Source of the DNA: Streptomyces sp. NBC_00083
GTDB taxonomy: Bacteria; Actinomycetota; Actinomycetes; Streptomycetales; Streptomycetaceae
Direction: 5' to 3'
Assembly (NCBI RefSeq): GCF_026343295.1
Contig: NZ_JAPELY010000003.1
Location: forward strand, 1,116,001-1,180,000
Length of the DNA: 64,000 nt
Of this stretch, positions 53,868 through 62,491 are shown piece by piece. Position numbers and translations under genes: made by a program. How positions within the stretch are numbered: the first letter of the stretch is position 1; every line of letters begins with the position of its first letter. The notes under the pieces are model-generated. The model saw only the letters and a list, made by a program, of their open reading frames with translations. It did no database searches and was not told the DNA's origin.

Positions 53868-54475
53868 GAGCTCGGCCACCGGGTGCCCGCGGGATTCCGG
53901 TCCGTCGGCGGCGACAGGACGCCGGACGCGTTGTGCTGGTGGAGCAGCCACGCGCCCCCGGGATGGGCCGGGCGGTACTGCCAGTGGGTGATCCCGGCGT
54001 GTGCCGTCAGCAGCTCGACCCTGCCCGCCCCGCCGCACAGGAGCTCGTTGACGGCGTCGAAGAAGCCGCTGTGGGTGACCAGCACGATCCGCTGGTCCTG
54101 CGCGGCCCGATGGCAGAGCTCGCTCATGCAGGTGGCGACGCGGGTCATGAAGGCATGCCACGACTCGGCGCCCGGGGGCGGCGGATGGAGCCGGTCCTCC
54201 CGCGGGTTGGGCAGACGTTCACCGTCGAGCGAGGCCCACACGATCTCGTTGAGCCGGGGGTCCTCCCGCACGGCGAGGCCGGTGTGCTCCGCGACGATGT
54301 CCGCGGTCAGCCGCGCGCGGGGCAGCACACTGGTCCGGATCTCGGTCGGGCGCCGCTCCGCCAGCCAATGAGCGGCGGCGCGGGCCTGGCGGCGTCCGGC
54401 ACCGGTCAGGAGAGTGCCGTGCGGATCGTGCTGTCCCGCACGGTCCTCGGCGTGACGCAGTAGGTAGAGGTCCAT
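53864..54475 (-). CDS. histidine phosphatase family protein
   Basis: 203 residues. RHAE (Arg7-His8 nucleophile) starts the fold, with the second catalytic His in LVTHSG. Removes phosphate from sugar phosphates or similar small molecules. Start overlaps nothing but lies 1 nt from the galE-like stop; its own stop overlaps the next start by ATGA. Confidence 0.92.
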   Translation of the reverse strand: MDLYLLRHAEDRAGQHDPHGTLLTGAGRRQARAAAHWLAERRPTEIRTSVLPRARLTADIVAEHTGLAVREDPRLNEIVWASLDGERLPNPREDRLHPPPPGAESWHAFMTRVATCMSELCHRAAQDQRIVLVTHSGFFDAVNELLCGGAGRVELLTAHAGITHWQYRPAHPGGAWLLHQHNASGVLSPPTDRNPAGTRWPSS

Positions 54476-54476
54476 G

Positions 54477-55460
54477 TCACTCCAGTGAGGCGGGGACACT
54501 GGTGTGCCAGTTCCACGCGGTACGGACGATGTGGTCGAGGTCGTGTTCCGCACGCCAACCGAACCGGCTCAGCGCCAGCCCGGGGTCGGCCCAGGACAGG
54601 CCCGGGTCTCCGGGGCGGCGCGGCGCCACGGACGTCGGGGTCTCCTTTCCGGAGACGGCGTCGAGGGCGTCGATCAGTTCGCGCACGCTGACGGGCCGGC
54701 CACGGCCCAGGTTCACCGGCCCGCACCGGCGGGCGTCCCGCAGGCCCTCCAGCACCCGCACGTGGGCCCGCGCCAGGTCCTCGACATGGACGTAGTCGCG
54801 CAGCGCCGTTCCGTCGCTCGTCGGGTAGTCGTCGCCGAAGATCCGCAGGGTGGGGCCGAGACCCAGAGTGGCCCGTACGGCCACGGGCAGGAGCTGGGTG
54901 GCGAGAGGTCCCGCGCGCTCCCCGAGCGACGCGTCGTCGGCGGCGCCCACCGCGTTGAAGTACCGCAGATTCGCGTAGCGCATCCCGGTGGTCCCCGCGT
55001 AGGAGGCGATCATGCGCTCGGACAGATACTTCGTCTCTCCGTACGGACTCTCCGGCCGCACGGGCGCCGTCTCGTCCACCGGGCAGATCTGCGGGGTTCC
55101 GTACACGGCGCAGGACGACGAGAAGACGAACCTCTCCACACCCGTACGCGCGCACAGGGCGAGCACGTTCTGCGTCCCCGTGACGTTGACGGCGAAGTAC
55201 GCGCTGATGTCACGCAGCGACTCCTCGGAGGATTTCAGGGCCGCGAAGTGGATCACGGCCTCGGGGCGGAACTCCGTGAAGAGCGGAGTCATGCTCGCGA
55301 TGTCGCGGATGTCCGCCACCAGCAGCCGGCCACCCCGGACGGCTTCGCGGCGGCCCGTGCTGAGGTTGTCGACGACCACGACGTCGTGGCCGGCCGCCAG
55401 GAGGCGCCGCACGGTGAAGGAGCCCACATATCCGGCGCCGCCCGTCACGAGGACTCTCAT
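54477..55460 (-). CDS. galE: UDP-glucose 4-epimerase-like enzyme
   Basis: 327 residues, extended SDR: NAD loop GGAGYVGS (7-14), catalytic SSS (114-116), Tyr140 and Lys144 (YGETK), and the NLGRGRPVSVRELIDAL C-terminal half. Matches the GalE branch, interconverting UDP-Glc/GlcNAc and the galacto forms. Start overlaps the PIG-L stop by ATGA. Provides a sugar donor for the adjacent glycosyltransferase, by inference. Confidence 0.92.
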   Translation of the reverse strand: MRVLVTGGAGYVGSFTVRRLLAAGHDVVVVDNLSTGRREAVRGGRLLVADIRDIASMTPLFTEFRPEAVIHFAALKSSEESLRDISAYFAVNVTGTQNVLALCARTGVERFVFSSSCAVYGTPQICPVDETAPVRPESPYGETKYLSERMIASYAGTTGMRYANLRYFNAVGAADDASLGERAGPLATQLLPVAVRATLGLGPTLRIFGDDYPTSDGTALRDYVHVEDLARAHVRVLEGLRDARRCGPVNLGRGRPVSVRELIDALDAVSGKETPTSVAPRRPGDPGLSWADPGLALSRFGWRAEHDLDHIVRTAWNWHTSVPASLE

Positions 55461-56161
55461 CGCGCATCGCCTCCGTCGAGGTCCGCCGTCGTGGCGGCAC
55501 GGAGTTCCCGGCCGACGGCGAACGCCTCGGCCGCCTCCACACCCACCTGTGTGCCCCGGTAGGCGGCCAGGGTCCGCACGGCCGTCAGGGACCGTGGGTG
55601 CGGCGCGTCGTAGACCTCGTAGGGGTAGGCCGCGAGGGCGCGGCACTTGGCTTCGACGTGCCCGGTGACGTCGTAGAACACGGTGGGAACGAACGGCGCC
55701 ACCAGGCCCGTCTGCTGCTCCGTCGACGACAGCACCTCGAAGTGCAGTACCTGCCGGACGGAACCGGAACCGAGGATCCGGGTGCCGTACCCCACCGCCT
55801 GGGCGACGCTGCGGTGGTCCGCGTGGATGTCACCGGGGTGGTGCGTGAAGACGACCTCGGCCGCCGCCTCACGCACGACCCGGCCGACGGCGTCGACGAC
55901 CTGCCGTTGCGGAAGGTCGGCCAGCAGGCGCCCGTCGGCGGCCAGACCGCCGAACGACACCTCGCTCGCGCCGAGTTCCTTGGCAGCCGCCCGGCAGCGT
56001 TCCCGTGCCTCCTGCATCGTGACGCCCGAGTGCCGCAGGGAGACGCCCTCGGCGAGGACGTGGATCCGTACGTCGGCGCCCTGCCGGCTCAACGCCGACA
56101 CCGTGGCACCGGCACCGAGGACCTCGTCGTCCGGGTGCGCGGCGAGAACGAGAACCTTCAC
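55457..56161 (-). CDS. PIG-L family deacetylase (MshB/BshB-like)
   Basis: 234 residues, single-domain zinc enzyme. Motif AAHPDDE (7-13), HADH (113-116) and the TxHHPGDIH segment. Enzymes of this family deacetylate GlcNAc glycosides, as in mycothiol, bacillithiol and teicoplanin pathways. It lies directly after the GT4 gene (overlap ATGA), so it probably deacetylates the amino sugar just attached. Confidence 0.93.
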   Translation of the reverse strand: MKVLVLAAHPDDEVLGAGATVSALSRQGADVRIHVLAEGVSLRHSGVTMQEARERCRAAAKELGASEVSFGGLAADGRLLADLPQRQVVDAVGRVVREAAAEVVFTHHPGDIHADHRSVAQAVGYGTRILGSGSVRQVLHFEVLSSTEQQTGLVAPFVPTVFYDVTGHVEAKCRALAAYPYEVYDAPHPRSLTAVRTLAAYRGTQVGVEAAEAFAVGRELRAATTADLDGGDAR

Positions 56162-57576
56162 GCCTCCTCCGGAGCGGGCCCTCGTCCGCCCGGGGTGCCG
56201 GCGGCGGGTGCCGGTTCACGCCCCGGCCGGATCAGGGCACCCATGGCGTAGAGGCGACGCGCCAGGACACCGGGATCCCCATCGGTCAGTTTGAGCAGCA
56301 GGCGGGGATCGCCGGCCTCGGCCGCGGCGCGGACGGCGTCGTAGGCGTCGCTGCCCAGCTCCATGATGTGCGACGTACGCGGTACGAAGACGAAGCCGCC
56401 CTCCGCCTCCCCGCGCAGCCGCACGTCGTCCCACGCGACCTCGTCGAGGACCGGCTCCGGGCCGAACCGGTCGAGGACCAGGAGGTCGAGACGGTGCACC
56501 AGGTACTCCACGCGTCGAACCGCACGGTGACCACCGCGGATCGACTCGGCTGCGGCGGCACCGAGGGTCCGGGCGAACGCGCGGTCGCCCACGAGCCGTT
56601 GCATCGCCTGCCGCAGGTCCTCGTCGTCGACGGCCAGCAGACCGTGCCGCTCGTCCTCCACGAACTCCGGGATGCCGCCCTGGGCCGAGGCGATGACCGG
56701 ACGGCCCGCGGCCATGGCCTCCTTCAGTGCCAGCGGGCCCGTCTCGGGAACCGTACTGGCGAGGACCACGGCGTCACTGGCGGCGATGACGGGGGCCACG
56801 TCGTCGAGGTGCCCGACGAACCGGACCCGGTCGGCGACACCCCGCTCGACGGCCTGGTCGCGCAGGTCCGTCTCCAGCGGTCCGTCCCCGGCGATCACCA
56901 GCAGCGGCGTCGGCGCCCCCTGCGGCAGTTCGATGTCGGCAAAGGCGTCGATCACCCGGTCGACACCCTTCTCCCATGCCAGCCGGGACAGCACAAGGAA
57001 CACGAACTGCCCCTCGTCCGCGCCGAGTTCACGGCGCGCGGCGTTCCGGTCCGCGGCGTCCAGCGCCGAAAGCAGCTGTTCGCCCACGCCACTGGTGAGC
57101 AGCTCGACCTGCCCGTCCACCAGGACGCCGGCGTCCATCAAGGGCTCGAACTGCCGCTTGCGCTGCTCACGCGATGTGGCGAACACGAGGTCCACACCGC
57201 TGAACAGCCCCCGTACCTCGTCGGTGGTTCCCAGCGGGAAGGCCGAGTGACGGAAGAGGACGACAGCGGCATCGTGCGCACCGAGCGACCGCGCCCGGTG
57301 CACGGCGGCGGCGTCCGCCCGGCCGGTCACACAGACGATACGAGGGCGACGGCGCCGCAGCGCCTCCTGTACGGCCTCGACCGCGCCGCCCTCGGCGAAG
57401 ACCGGCACACCCACGCTCAGGACGCCGTCGGCCCGGCACTGCCGCAGCATGGCCCCGCCGTCCTCCGCGAGGACGGTGACCGAGTGGCCCGACCGCGCAA
57501 GACCGACCGCCATGTCGTGCATGTAGCGGTGTTTGCCGCCCCAGACCTGATCGGAGACAGTAAGGACGATCTCCAT
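56158..57576 (-). CDS. GT4-family glycosyltransferase
   Basis: 472 residues, GT-B fold. N-terminal GGKHRYMHDMAVGLARSGHSV, the LSRLAWEKGVDRVIDAF donor-side motif (Lys203) and the EX7E motif (Glu278 and Glu286 in ETGPLALKEAMAAGRPVIAS). A C-terminal extension of about 100 residues follows. A retaining transferase using an NDP-sugar (MshA-like relatives use UDP-GlcNAc). Start overlaps the GNAT stop as TAATG. Confidence 0.92.
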   Translation of the reverse strand: MEIVLTVSDQVWGGKHRYMHDMAVGLARSGHSVTVLAEDGGAMLRQCRADGVLSVGVPVFAEGGAVEAVQEALRRRRPRIVCVTGRADAAAVHRARSLGAHDAAVVLFRHSAFPLGTTDEVRGLFSGVDLVFATSREQRKRQFEPLMDAGVLVDGQVELLTSGVGEQLLSALDAADRNAARRELGADEGQFVFLVLSRLAWEKGVDRVIDAFADIELPQGAPTPLLVIAGDGPLETDLRDQAVERGVADRVRFVGHLDDVAPVIAASDAVVLASTVPETGPLALKEAMAAGRPVIASAQGGIPEFVEDERHGLLAVDDEDLRQAMQRLVGDRAFARTLGAAAAESIRGGHRAVRRVEYLVHRLDLLVLDRFGPEPVLDEVAWDDVRLRGEAEGGFVFVPRTSHIMELGSDAYDAVRAAAEAGDPRLLLKLTDGDPGVLARRLYAMGALIRPGREPAPAAGTPGGRGPAPEEA

Positions 57577-58532
57577 TAGTTCCGAACACCCCTCCCGAAG
57601 ATTCCCGGGCACGAGCCGGGGATGGTCCACAGAGCACTGAACGCGCGCAGGGCCGCCACACGGGCATGGCCGACACCGCCGAGCACCGCGTACGTCATTC
57701 CGCTGGCCCGTGCTTCGCGCAGACACTCCTCGATGAGCACCGTCGCGAGCGACAGGTCCCGGCCACGTGCCTCGGGCACGAGGGCGATCGTCGAGAGCAT
57801 CCCGAGCCGCGCGGTGTCGTAGGCGAGGAAGCCGAGCAGCCGGTCCTTCGGCGGCAGCTCCTTGTCGCGGTCGACCACGATGACGGACGAGATCGGATCC
57901 CGCGAGAACGACCGGTGGATCTCACTCGCCCAGCCGCCGCCGAAGGTCTCCCTGAGCCAGTCGACGATCAGCAGTTGCTCGCCGGCTTCCGGACGGCGCA
58001 CCCACAGGTCCCGGCCGTTGACGGTCAGGGAGACCGGAGTCGAGCTCGGTTGCCACGTCCGGAAGTCGATGAAGAGATCCGCCCATTCCAGGCTCTTGTC
58101 ATCCCGGGCCACCGCGCTCGTGAGCCGAGTGGAATCGGGGATCCACCACGACGCCTGCCGCAGCTCCGGCGGGAACCGGTCCGCGTGTTCACCGATCTCC
58201 AGCAGCGCGTAGGCGTATCCGAGCCACTGGAGTCGCTCCAGCGCCAGATGGATGAGGAGCCAGTGCACCTGGGCGCGGTCCGCCGGCGCGACCGCGGCCG
58301 TCAGCTCACAGCCGCCGACCGTGCCGGGGCCCTGACGGTTGATGCCGCACCGGCCCAGAAGTGCCCCGCTCCGGCGCAGTTCCACGAAGGACTCCGCCCG
58401 GGGCCCCACGGCCGCCTCGAACCGGGGGAGAGCGGGAGCCGGATCCTGTACACCCGGAGCGGCGGCCGGCGCGTCGAGCAGAGGGTGGGACGGACCCATG
58501 TCGTACAGCCGGATCAATGCTTCCCTGGCCAT
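57576..58532 (-). CDS. GNAT acetyltransferase-like protein with N-terminal domain
   Basis: 318 residues. The C-terminal GNAT module has the acetyl-CoA loop ALVPEARGRDLSLATVLIEECL (near 260-282) and LGGVGHARVAALR. The N-terminal 160 residues carry FVELRRSGALLGRCGINRQ and appear to be a second, degenerate GNAT-like half. Acyl donor could be acetyl-CoA or the cluster's ACP. Its stop forms TAATG with the GT4 start. Two nt separate it from the radical SAM stop. Confidence 0.8.
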   Translation of the reverse strand: MAREALIRLYDMGPSHPLLDAPAAAPGVQDPAPALPRFEAAVGPRAESFVELRRSGALLGRCGINRQGPGTVGGCELTAAVAPADRAQVHWLLIHLALERLQWLGYAYALLEIGEHADRFPPELRQASWWIPDSTRLTSAVARDDKSLEWADLFIDFRTWQPSSTPVSLTVNGRDLWVRRPEAGEQLLIVDWLRETFGGGWASEIHRSFSRDPISSVIVVDRDKELPPKDRLLGFLAYDTARLGMLSTIALVPEARGRDLSLATVLIEECLREARASGMTYAVLGGVGHARVAALRAFSALWTIPGSCPGIFGRGVRN

Positions 58533-58534
58533 GG

Positions 58535-59551
58535 CTACCTCACCTCCGCACCCTCGAAGATCTGCCGGTCCAGGAGCGAGGTGAGCACCGGCCCCTCCGA
58601 CGTGTCACCGGAGGCGAAGTCCCAGAAGATCTCACGCAGCCGGTCCTCGGTGAACTCCTCCTGTTCTTGGGCGAGTTGGGACTGGCCCTGCGCCCAGATC
58701 TCGTGCAGGGCGGCGTCCTTGGTGTTTCCCAGGGGCGCGGCGCTGTAGAGACGGCTCATGGTCACGTCGCCCGTCGCGGAGATCGCGACGCTGCTGTCAC
58801 GCACCAGATAGGGGAAGATCACGACGTCCTGGAAGGGGCGCAGCGTCTCGCCCGGCACCAAGTAGGGGGCGTTGAGGTTCAGATCGAAGTCCGTGGCCGG
58901 TACGTCCCGCTTGAACGCGGCCACTTGGCGGTGGACCGCCATGGTCTCCTCCTCGGTGAGGAGCAGCCGGTTGCGGCCTCCGCGGCCGTGCGCACGGACC
59001 AGGATCAGATCCTGACGCCGAAAGCCCTGAGCACGCAGGTAGTGCGCGAGGTCGAACACATTGTGCTGGTTGGTCTTCATGACCGTGGTCAGCACCTTGA
59101 AACTGCGGACCCGGTCGCGCAGGTAGATCGAGTTGTCCACGACGGTGTCGAACACGTCCATGAGCCTGACCGCGGCGAACGTCTCCCGTGTGCCGTCCAT
59201 GCTGACCCGGATGGACGAGATTCCGCTGTCCACGATGCGGTCCAGCTGCTCGCGGGTGTGGGCCGCCGCGTTGGTGATGAGGGTGACCGTCGAATGGCGC
59301 AATTTCGGGACGACGTCAAGGAGCTGCCAGAATCCCTTGCGGATCGTCGGTTCCCCGCCGGTCAAGGTGATCTCGAACGTTCCCATCCGGTCCAGTTGCA
59401 GCATGATGTCCTGCAACTGCTCGATCGACAGCATTTTGCGGCGGATGTGGACCGGTATTTCCCCGGTGTTCGTGCGGCAGTGGATGCAGCGCAGATCGCA
59501 TGCGTAGGTGACATCGAGACTGGCGCGTACAGGTGCGGTGTATCCGGCCAT
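58535..59551 (-). CDS. radical SAM enzyme with cysteine-less SPASM-like tail
   Basis: 338 residues. The [4Fe-4S] motif is C18-x3-C22-x2-C25 (ACDLRCIHC), with GGEP at 65-68 and a standard radical SAM barrel. The C-terminal 255-286 segment (SSVAISATGDVTMSRLYSAAPLGN ... ALHEIW) follows the template of a SPASM domain but all cysteines are replaced; the protein has only three cysteines. It would thus use no auxiliary cluster. ATG at 59551 overlaps the epimerase stop. It may epimerise, oxidise or dehydrate a sugar. Confidence 0.9.
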   Translation of the reverse strand: MAGYTAPVRASLDVTYACDLRCIHCRTNTGEIPVHIRRKMLSIEQLQDIMLQLDRMGTFEITLTGGEPTIRKGFWQLLDVVPKLRHSTVTLITNAAAHTREQLDRIVDSGISSIRVSMDGTRETFAAVRLMDVFDTVVDNSIYLRDRVRSFKVLTTVMKTNQHNVFDLAHYLRAQGFRRQDLILVRAHGRGGRNRLLLTEEETMAVHRQVAAFKRDVPATDFDLNLNAPYLVPGETLRPFQDVVIFPYLVRDSSVAISATGDVTMSRLYSAAPLGNTKDAALHEIWAQGQSQLAQEQEEFTEDRLREIFWDFASGDTSEGPVLTSLLDRQIFEGAEVR

Positions 59552-60516
59552 CAGTCGGCCCCCTCCTCTTGGAAGATGCGCTGGAGTACGTCGTCCGGGC
59601 CCCGGGACTGCCACCAGGCAAGGGTCAGACGAATGCCTTCTTCGAGGCCGGTCCCGAGGGGCCGTGCGCCCAAGTGCCGCGTTTGCAGTGCGGTGTTCGC
59701 CCGGAACTCCGCGATCTCATTCGGCCGCGGCCGCCTCTCGGCGATCCCGGCGCCCGGGGAGGCGGACTGAAGGATCCGTACGACGTCATTGACGGAAAAG
59801 GAGTGGCCGGAACCGAAGTTGACGACCCGGGGGAGCGGCCGGCCGGCCAACGCGACCAGCTTGTCCACGACATCCGGGATGTAGGTGAAGTCGCGGCGCT
59901 GTTCGCCGTCGCCCTCGACCGGCAGCTCGTTTCTGGCCAGGAGGTTCGCGCAGAGCCGCGGGATCAGCGCATCGGGCCGCTCGCCCGGACCGTAGACGTT
60001 GAAGAACCGGACGATCCCCACCTCGGGTGCGCCACAAGCGCGCTGGTGGGCGCCGGTCACCATCTCCAGGCCGACTTTGCTCGCGGCGTAGGGCGAGCGT
60101 GGGGACAGGGGGCTGGTCTCGGGCGTCGGCAGCACGTCGGCCTGGCCGTAGACCTCGCACGTGCTCCCCACGACCACCTTCCCCACACCCGTGCTCGTGC
60201 AGAGGGCGAGCAAATGTCGGCCGGAATCCAGGTTGTCGAGATAAGCGAGTGGCTGCTTGAAGGAGCGAGGAACGCTCTTGTGTGACGCGAGGTGATAAAC
60301 GAGTCGTACGTCGAGAAGGTCCCTCTCGTCCAACTCCAGGACGGGTTTTTCCAGGAACTTGCCCGTGCCCTCCGGCGGGATCATCGGGGGCACGCGAAGG
60401 TCGTCCAGAACGGTGACGTCCTCCCCGGATGCGGCAAGCGCGCGGGCAAGATGACCACCGATGAATCCGGCGCCTCCGGTGATGAGGATCCGGCCTTTCG
60501 AAGAAGTTCTTTGCAT
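59551..60516 (-). CDS. NAD-dependent epimerase/dehydratase (NDP-sugar)
   Basis: 321 residues, extended SDR with GGAGFIGG (14-21), ST at 118-119 (GSTCEVYG), Tyr143 and Lys147 (YAASK) and the RFFNVYGPGERPDALIPRL substrate loop. Resembles NDP-glucose 4-epimerases/4,6-dehydratases and UDP-xylose/glucuronate-type enzymes. First gene of the fourteen-gene cluster, so its upstream gap probably holds the main promoter. Confidence 0.92.
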   Translation of the reverse strand: MQRTSSKGRILITGGAGFIGGHLARALAASGEDVTVLDDLRVPPMIPPEGTGKFLEKPVLELDERDLLDVRLVYHLASHKSVPRSFKQPLAYLDNLDSGRHLLALCTSTGVGKVVVGSTCEVYGQADVLPTPETSPLSPRSPYAASKVGLEMVTGAHQRACGAPEVGIVRFFNVYGPGERPDALIPRLCANLLARNELPVEGDGEQRRDFTYIPDVVDKLVALAGRPLPRVVNFGSGHSFSVNDVVRILQSASPGAGIAERRPRPNEIAEFRANTALQTRHLGARPLGTGLEEGIRLTLAWWQSRGPDDVLQRIFQEEGAD

Positions 60517-60943
60517 GCCAATACCTCGGCATCCCCGCTAGTGGACCAATTCGTGAATGGGCCTGTCGGCAGGAGCGTTGAGGGCCTGCATGAGATCGGC
60601 ACGAAACCCATCTGGCCCGTGACAGCGACACCTTAGGCCGCCGCTGTGGACGCCCGGGTGTGACTCGGTTCACGTTTGGACCAACTCAGGCTTATCGCCT
60701 CAGCTGAAAACCCCAGGCGAGAACGGCAAGGGGAGGGCCCTCATCCGGATTTACGCGCGCCGTGAGCGATGTTTACTCTGTCTCGAACCGGGCGGCGAAT
60801 GGCTGGCTGTTTTCCTCAACCTAGATCAATTCGACTCAAACCGGTGGGTACTTTTGTTGACTTCGGTCGAGGGCTGCGGACAGCGCGGGGTGCCGGTTTC
60901 CCGACGGGCGGCGCGGGCCGCCGAAGTGGGTTCGACCGGTGCG
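60517..60943. other. upstream region of the large cluster
   Basis: No gene seen. AT-richer than its surroundings (e.g. 60765-60780 and 60813-60850). Holds the presumed cluster promoter and the CRP-like site listed separately. Confidence 0.55.
60661..60676. promoter_or_regulatory. CRP/FNR-like dyad upstream of the cluster
   Basis: TGTGA-N6-TCACG (60661-60676), one base short of the TGTGA-N6-TCACA box recognised by CRP-family proteins. It is 145 bp upstream of the first cluster start. A single match to a short degenerate box; chance is possible. Confidence 0.4.
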
Positions 60944-61795
60944 CTAGCGGCGGACCGCCGAGATCAGACCGCCGGGCTGTTCCTCGCGCCGCGGCGGGGT
61001 GCTGAGGGGTCGGCCGTACGCGGCGGCACGCTCGCGCAACGTGTAGCTGCCGGCATCCCAGCCGTGCCCCGCCAACCAGCCCACCGGGTCGTCGGGCATC
61101 TCCGACACCCACAGGGACGCCGCCGACCCCGGCGCGGCATCCGCGCCGAAGCGCTCGATCACACCGCGCGAGCCCAACGTCAGTCCCATCCGACTGCCTG
61201 ACGCCGACAGTTCGCCGATGCGGGCGAGCAGCAGCTCCACGGCGTCCTCGGGCAGATAGATCAGGAGTCCTTCGGCGATCCACGCGGTCGGCAGGGTCGG
61301 GTCGTGCCCCGCGGCCGCCAGTGCGCCCGGCCAGTCCTCCCGCAGATCCACCGCGACGGTGATCCGCTCGCAGCGAGCGACAGCACTCTCCTGGCGCAGC
61401 ACCGAAGCCTTGAACTCCAACGGCTCGGCGGTGTCGACCTCGAAGAGCCGGGTGCCCTCGGGCCAGTCCAGCCGGAAGGCCCGGCTGTCCATGCCGGCGC
61501 CGAGCAGCACCACCTGCCGGACCCCGGACGCGGAGGCCTGCCGCAACAGGTCGTCGAGGAACTTCGTCCGGATGACGATGGAGAAGGCCACGGCCAGCCG
61601 GCGGCGTCGCGCGGCCTCGTCAGCGGGCTGCGACGCCGAGGAGGGCCACAGGCCGCCCGCGGAGGCGAAGGCCTGGGCCAGCGGGTCGCGGAACAGCGCG
61701 TCCTCCCGCTCGCTCTCCAGCGCCCGGACCCGAGCCACCCCCACCGCCGTGGCCCACACGCCGGACGGCTGCACCCGCTCCTGGTCATCAGTCAC
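60944..61795 (-). CDS. SAM-dependent methyltransferase, LCM/TIGR00027 family
   Basis: 283 residues. Leucine-carboxyl-methyltransferase-like fold: VVLLGAGMDSRAFRLDWPEG (motif I), FEVDTAEPLEFK and WIAEGLLIYLPEDAVE. A common actinobacterial family with few known substrates. Start GTG at 61795; the ATG at 61876 would add a Pro-rich stretch. It is in the same direction as the cluster but 427 bp upstream of its first gene, so only possibly connected. Confidence 0.92.
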   Translation of the reverse strand: MTDDQERVQPSGVWATAVGVARVRALESEREDALFRDPLAQAFASAGGLWPSSASQPADEAARRRRLAVAFSIVIRTKFLDDLLRQASASGVRQVVLLGAGMDSRAFRLDWPEGTRLFEVDTAEPLEFKASVLRQESAVARCERITVAVDLREDWPGALAAAGHDPTLPTAWIAEGLLIYLPEDAVELLLARIGELSASGSRMGLTLGSRGVIERFGADAAPGSAASLWVSEMPDDPVGWLAGHGWDAGSYTLRERAAAYGRPLSTPPRREEQPGGLISAVRR

Positions 61796-61859
61796 CGCGT
61801 CAGCGTAGGGGATCGAGGATGCCCGGCGGATCGAGGGGGCGGGTGGGCAGGATGGCCGG

Positions 61860-62324
61860 ATGAAGACGAGCGGCAAGGGTCATGACGGCGGGAGCGGCGC
61901 CGACGGCGGGACCGTCCCGTACGTGCGGTTCCAGTCGCCGCACCGGAACGGACGAGGTCACTTCACCGGCGTGTTCGGGCTCGTCAACAATCTGGCGCGG
62001 GAAGGAAGACTGTCGGCCGAGGAGGAGGCCTTCCGCCGCACCAACAACGCTTGGTACGACGCCGCGTACACCGACCCCTCGACGGTCGACCCCTCTGTCT
62101 ACGACGACGCGGTCAACCCTGGCGCCGCGGCATGGTTCAAGCCGTCGGCCACCCACCTCCTCGTCCGGGTCCCGGGATATCTGTCGATACTGGCGGCCCA
62201 CGGCGTCGACTGCCTGGCACTGTCGTCCGCCGACCCCGGGCGGGTCATCTACGAGGATGACGTACAAGTCGTGGTCATTCCACACGAGTTGAGCGGTCCG
62301 GGGTCGGCGGCCCCACGCGGCTGA
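61860..62324 (+). CDS. hypothetical protein
   Basis: 154 residues, soluble. FTGVFGLVNNLAREGRLSAEEEAFRRTNNAWYDAAYTDP and a DPSVYDDAVNPGAAAWFKPSATHLLVRVPGYLSIL segment; the ending VYEDDVQVVVIP suggests a beta sheet. I do not recognise the family. AGGA about 8 nt upstream of the ATG. Divergent from the methyltransferase; followed by a strong hairpin. Confidence 0.65.
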   Translation: MKTSGKGHDGGSGADGGTVPYVRFQSPHRNGRGHFTGVFGLVNNLAREGRLSAEEEAFRRTNNAWYDAAYTDPSTVDPSVYDDAVNPGAAAWFKPSATHLLVRVPGYLSILAAHGVDCLALSSADPGRVIYEDDVQVVVIPHELSGPGSAAPRG

Positions 62325-62414
62325 CGGAGGAGAGGGGTGCCGTACGGCTCGCAGTCCGACATCCAGGCGGCGCCGCCCGACACCCCCGGACCCGCCCCAG
62401 CAGGACGCCCGGCC

Positions 62415-62447
62415 ACGCCACAGTCGGGCCCCGGCCGACTGTGGCGT
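62415..62447. terminator. bidirectional terminator
   Basis: Perfect 13-bp stem (62415-62427 with 62435-62447) and 7-nt loop between convergent hypothetical genes. Confidence 0.8.
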
Positions 62448-62491
62448 ACAGGGTGCGACGGCCCCCGGACGGATGGACGGATGGCGCCGAC

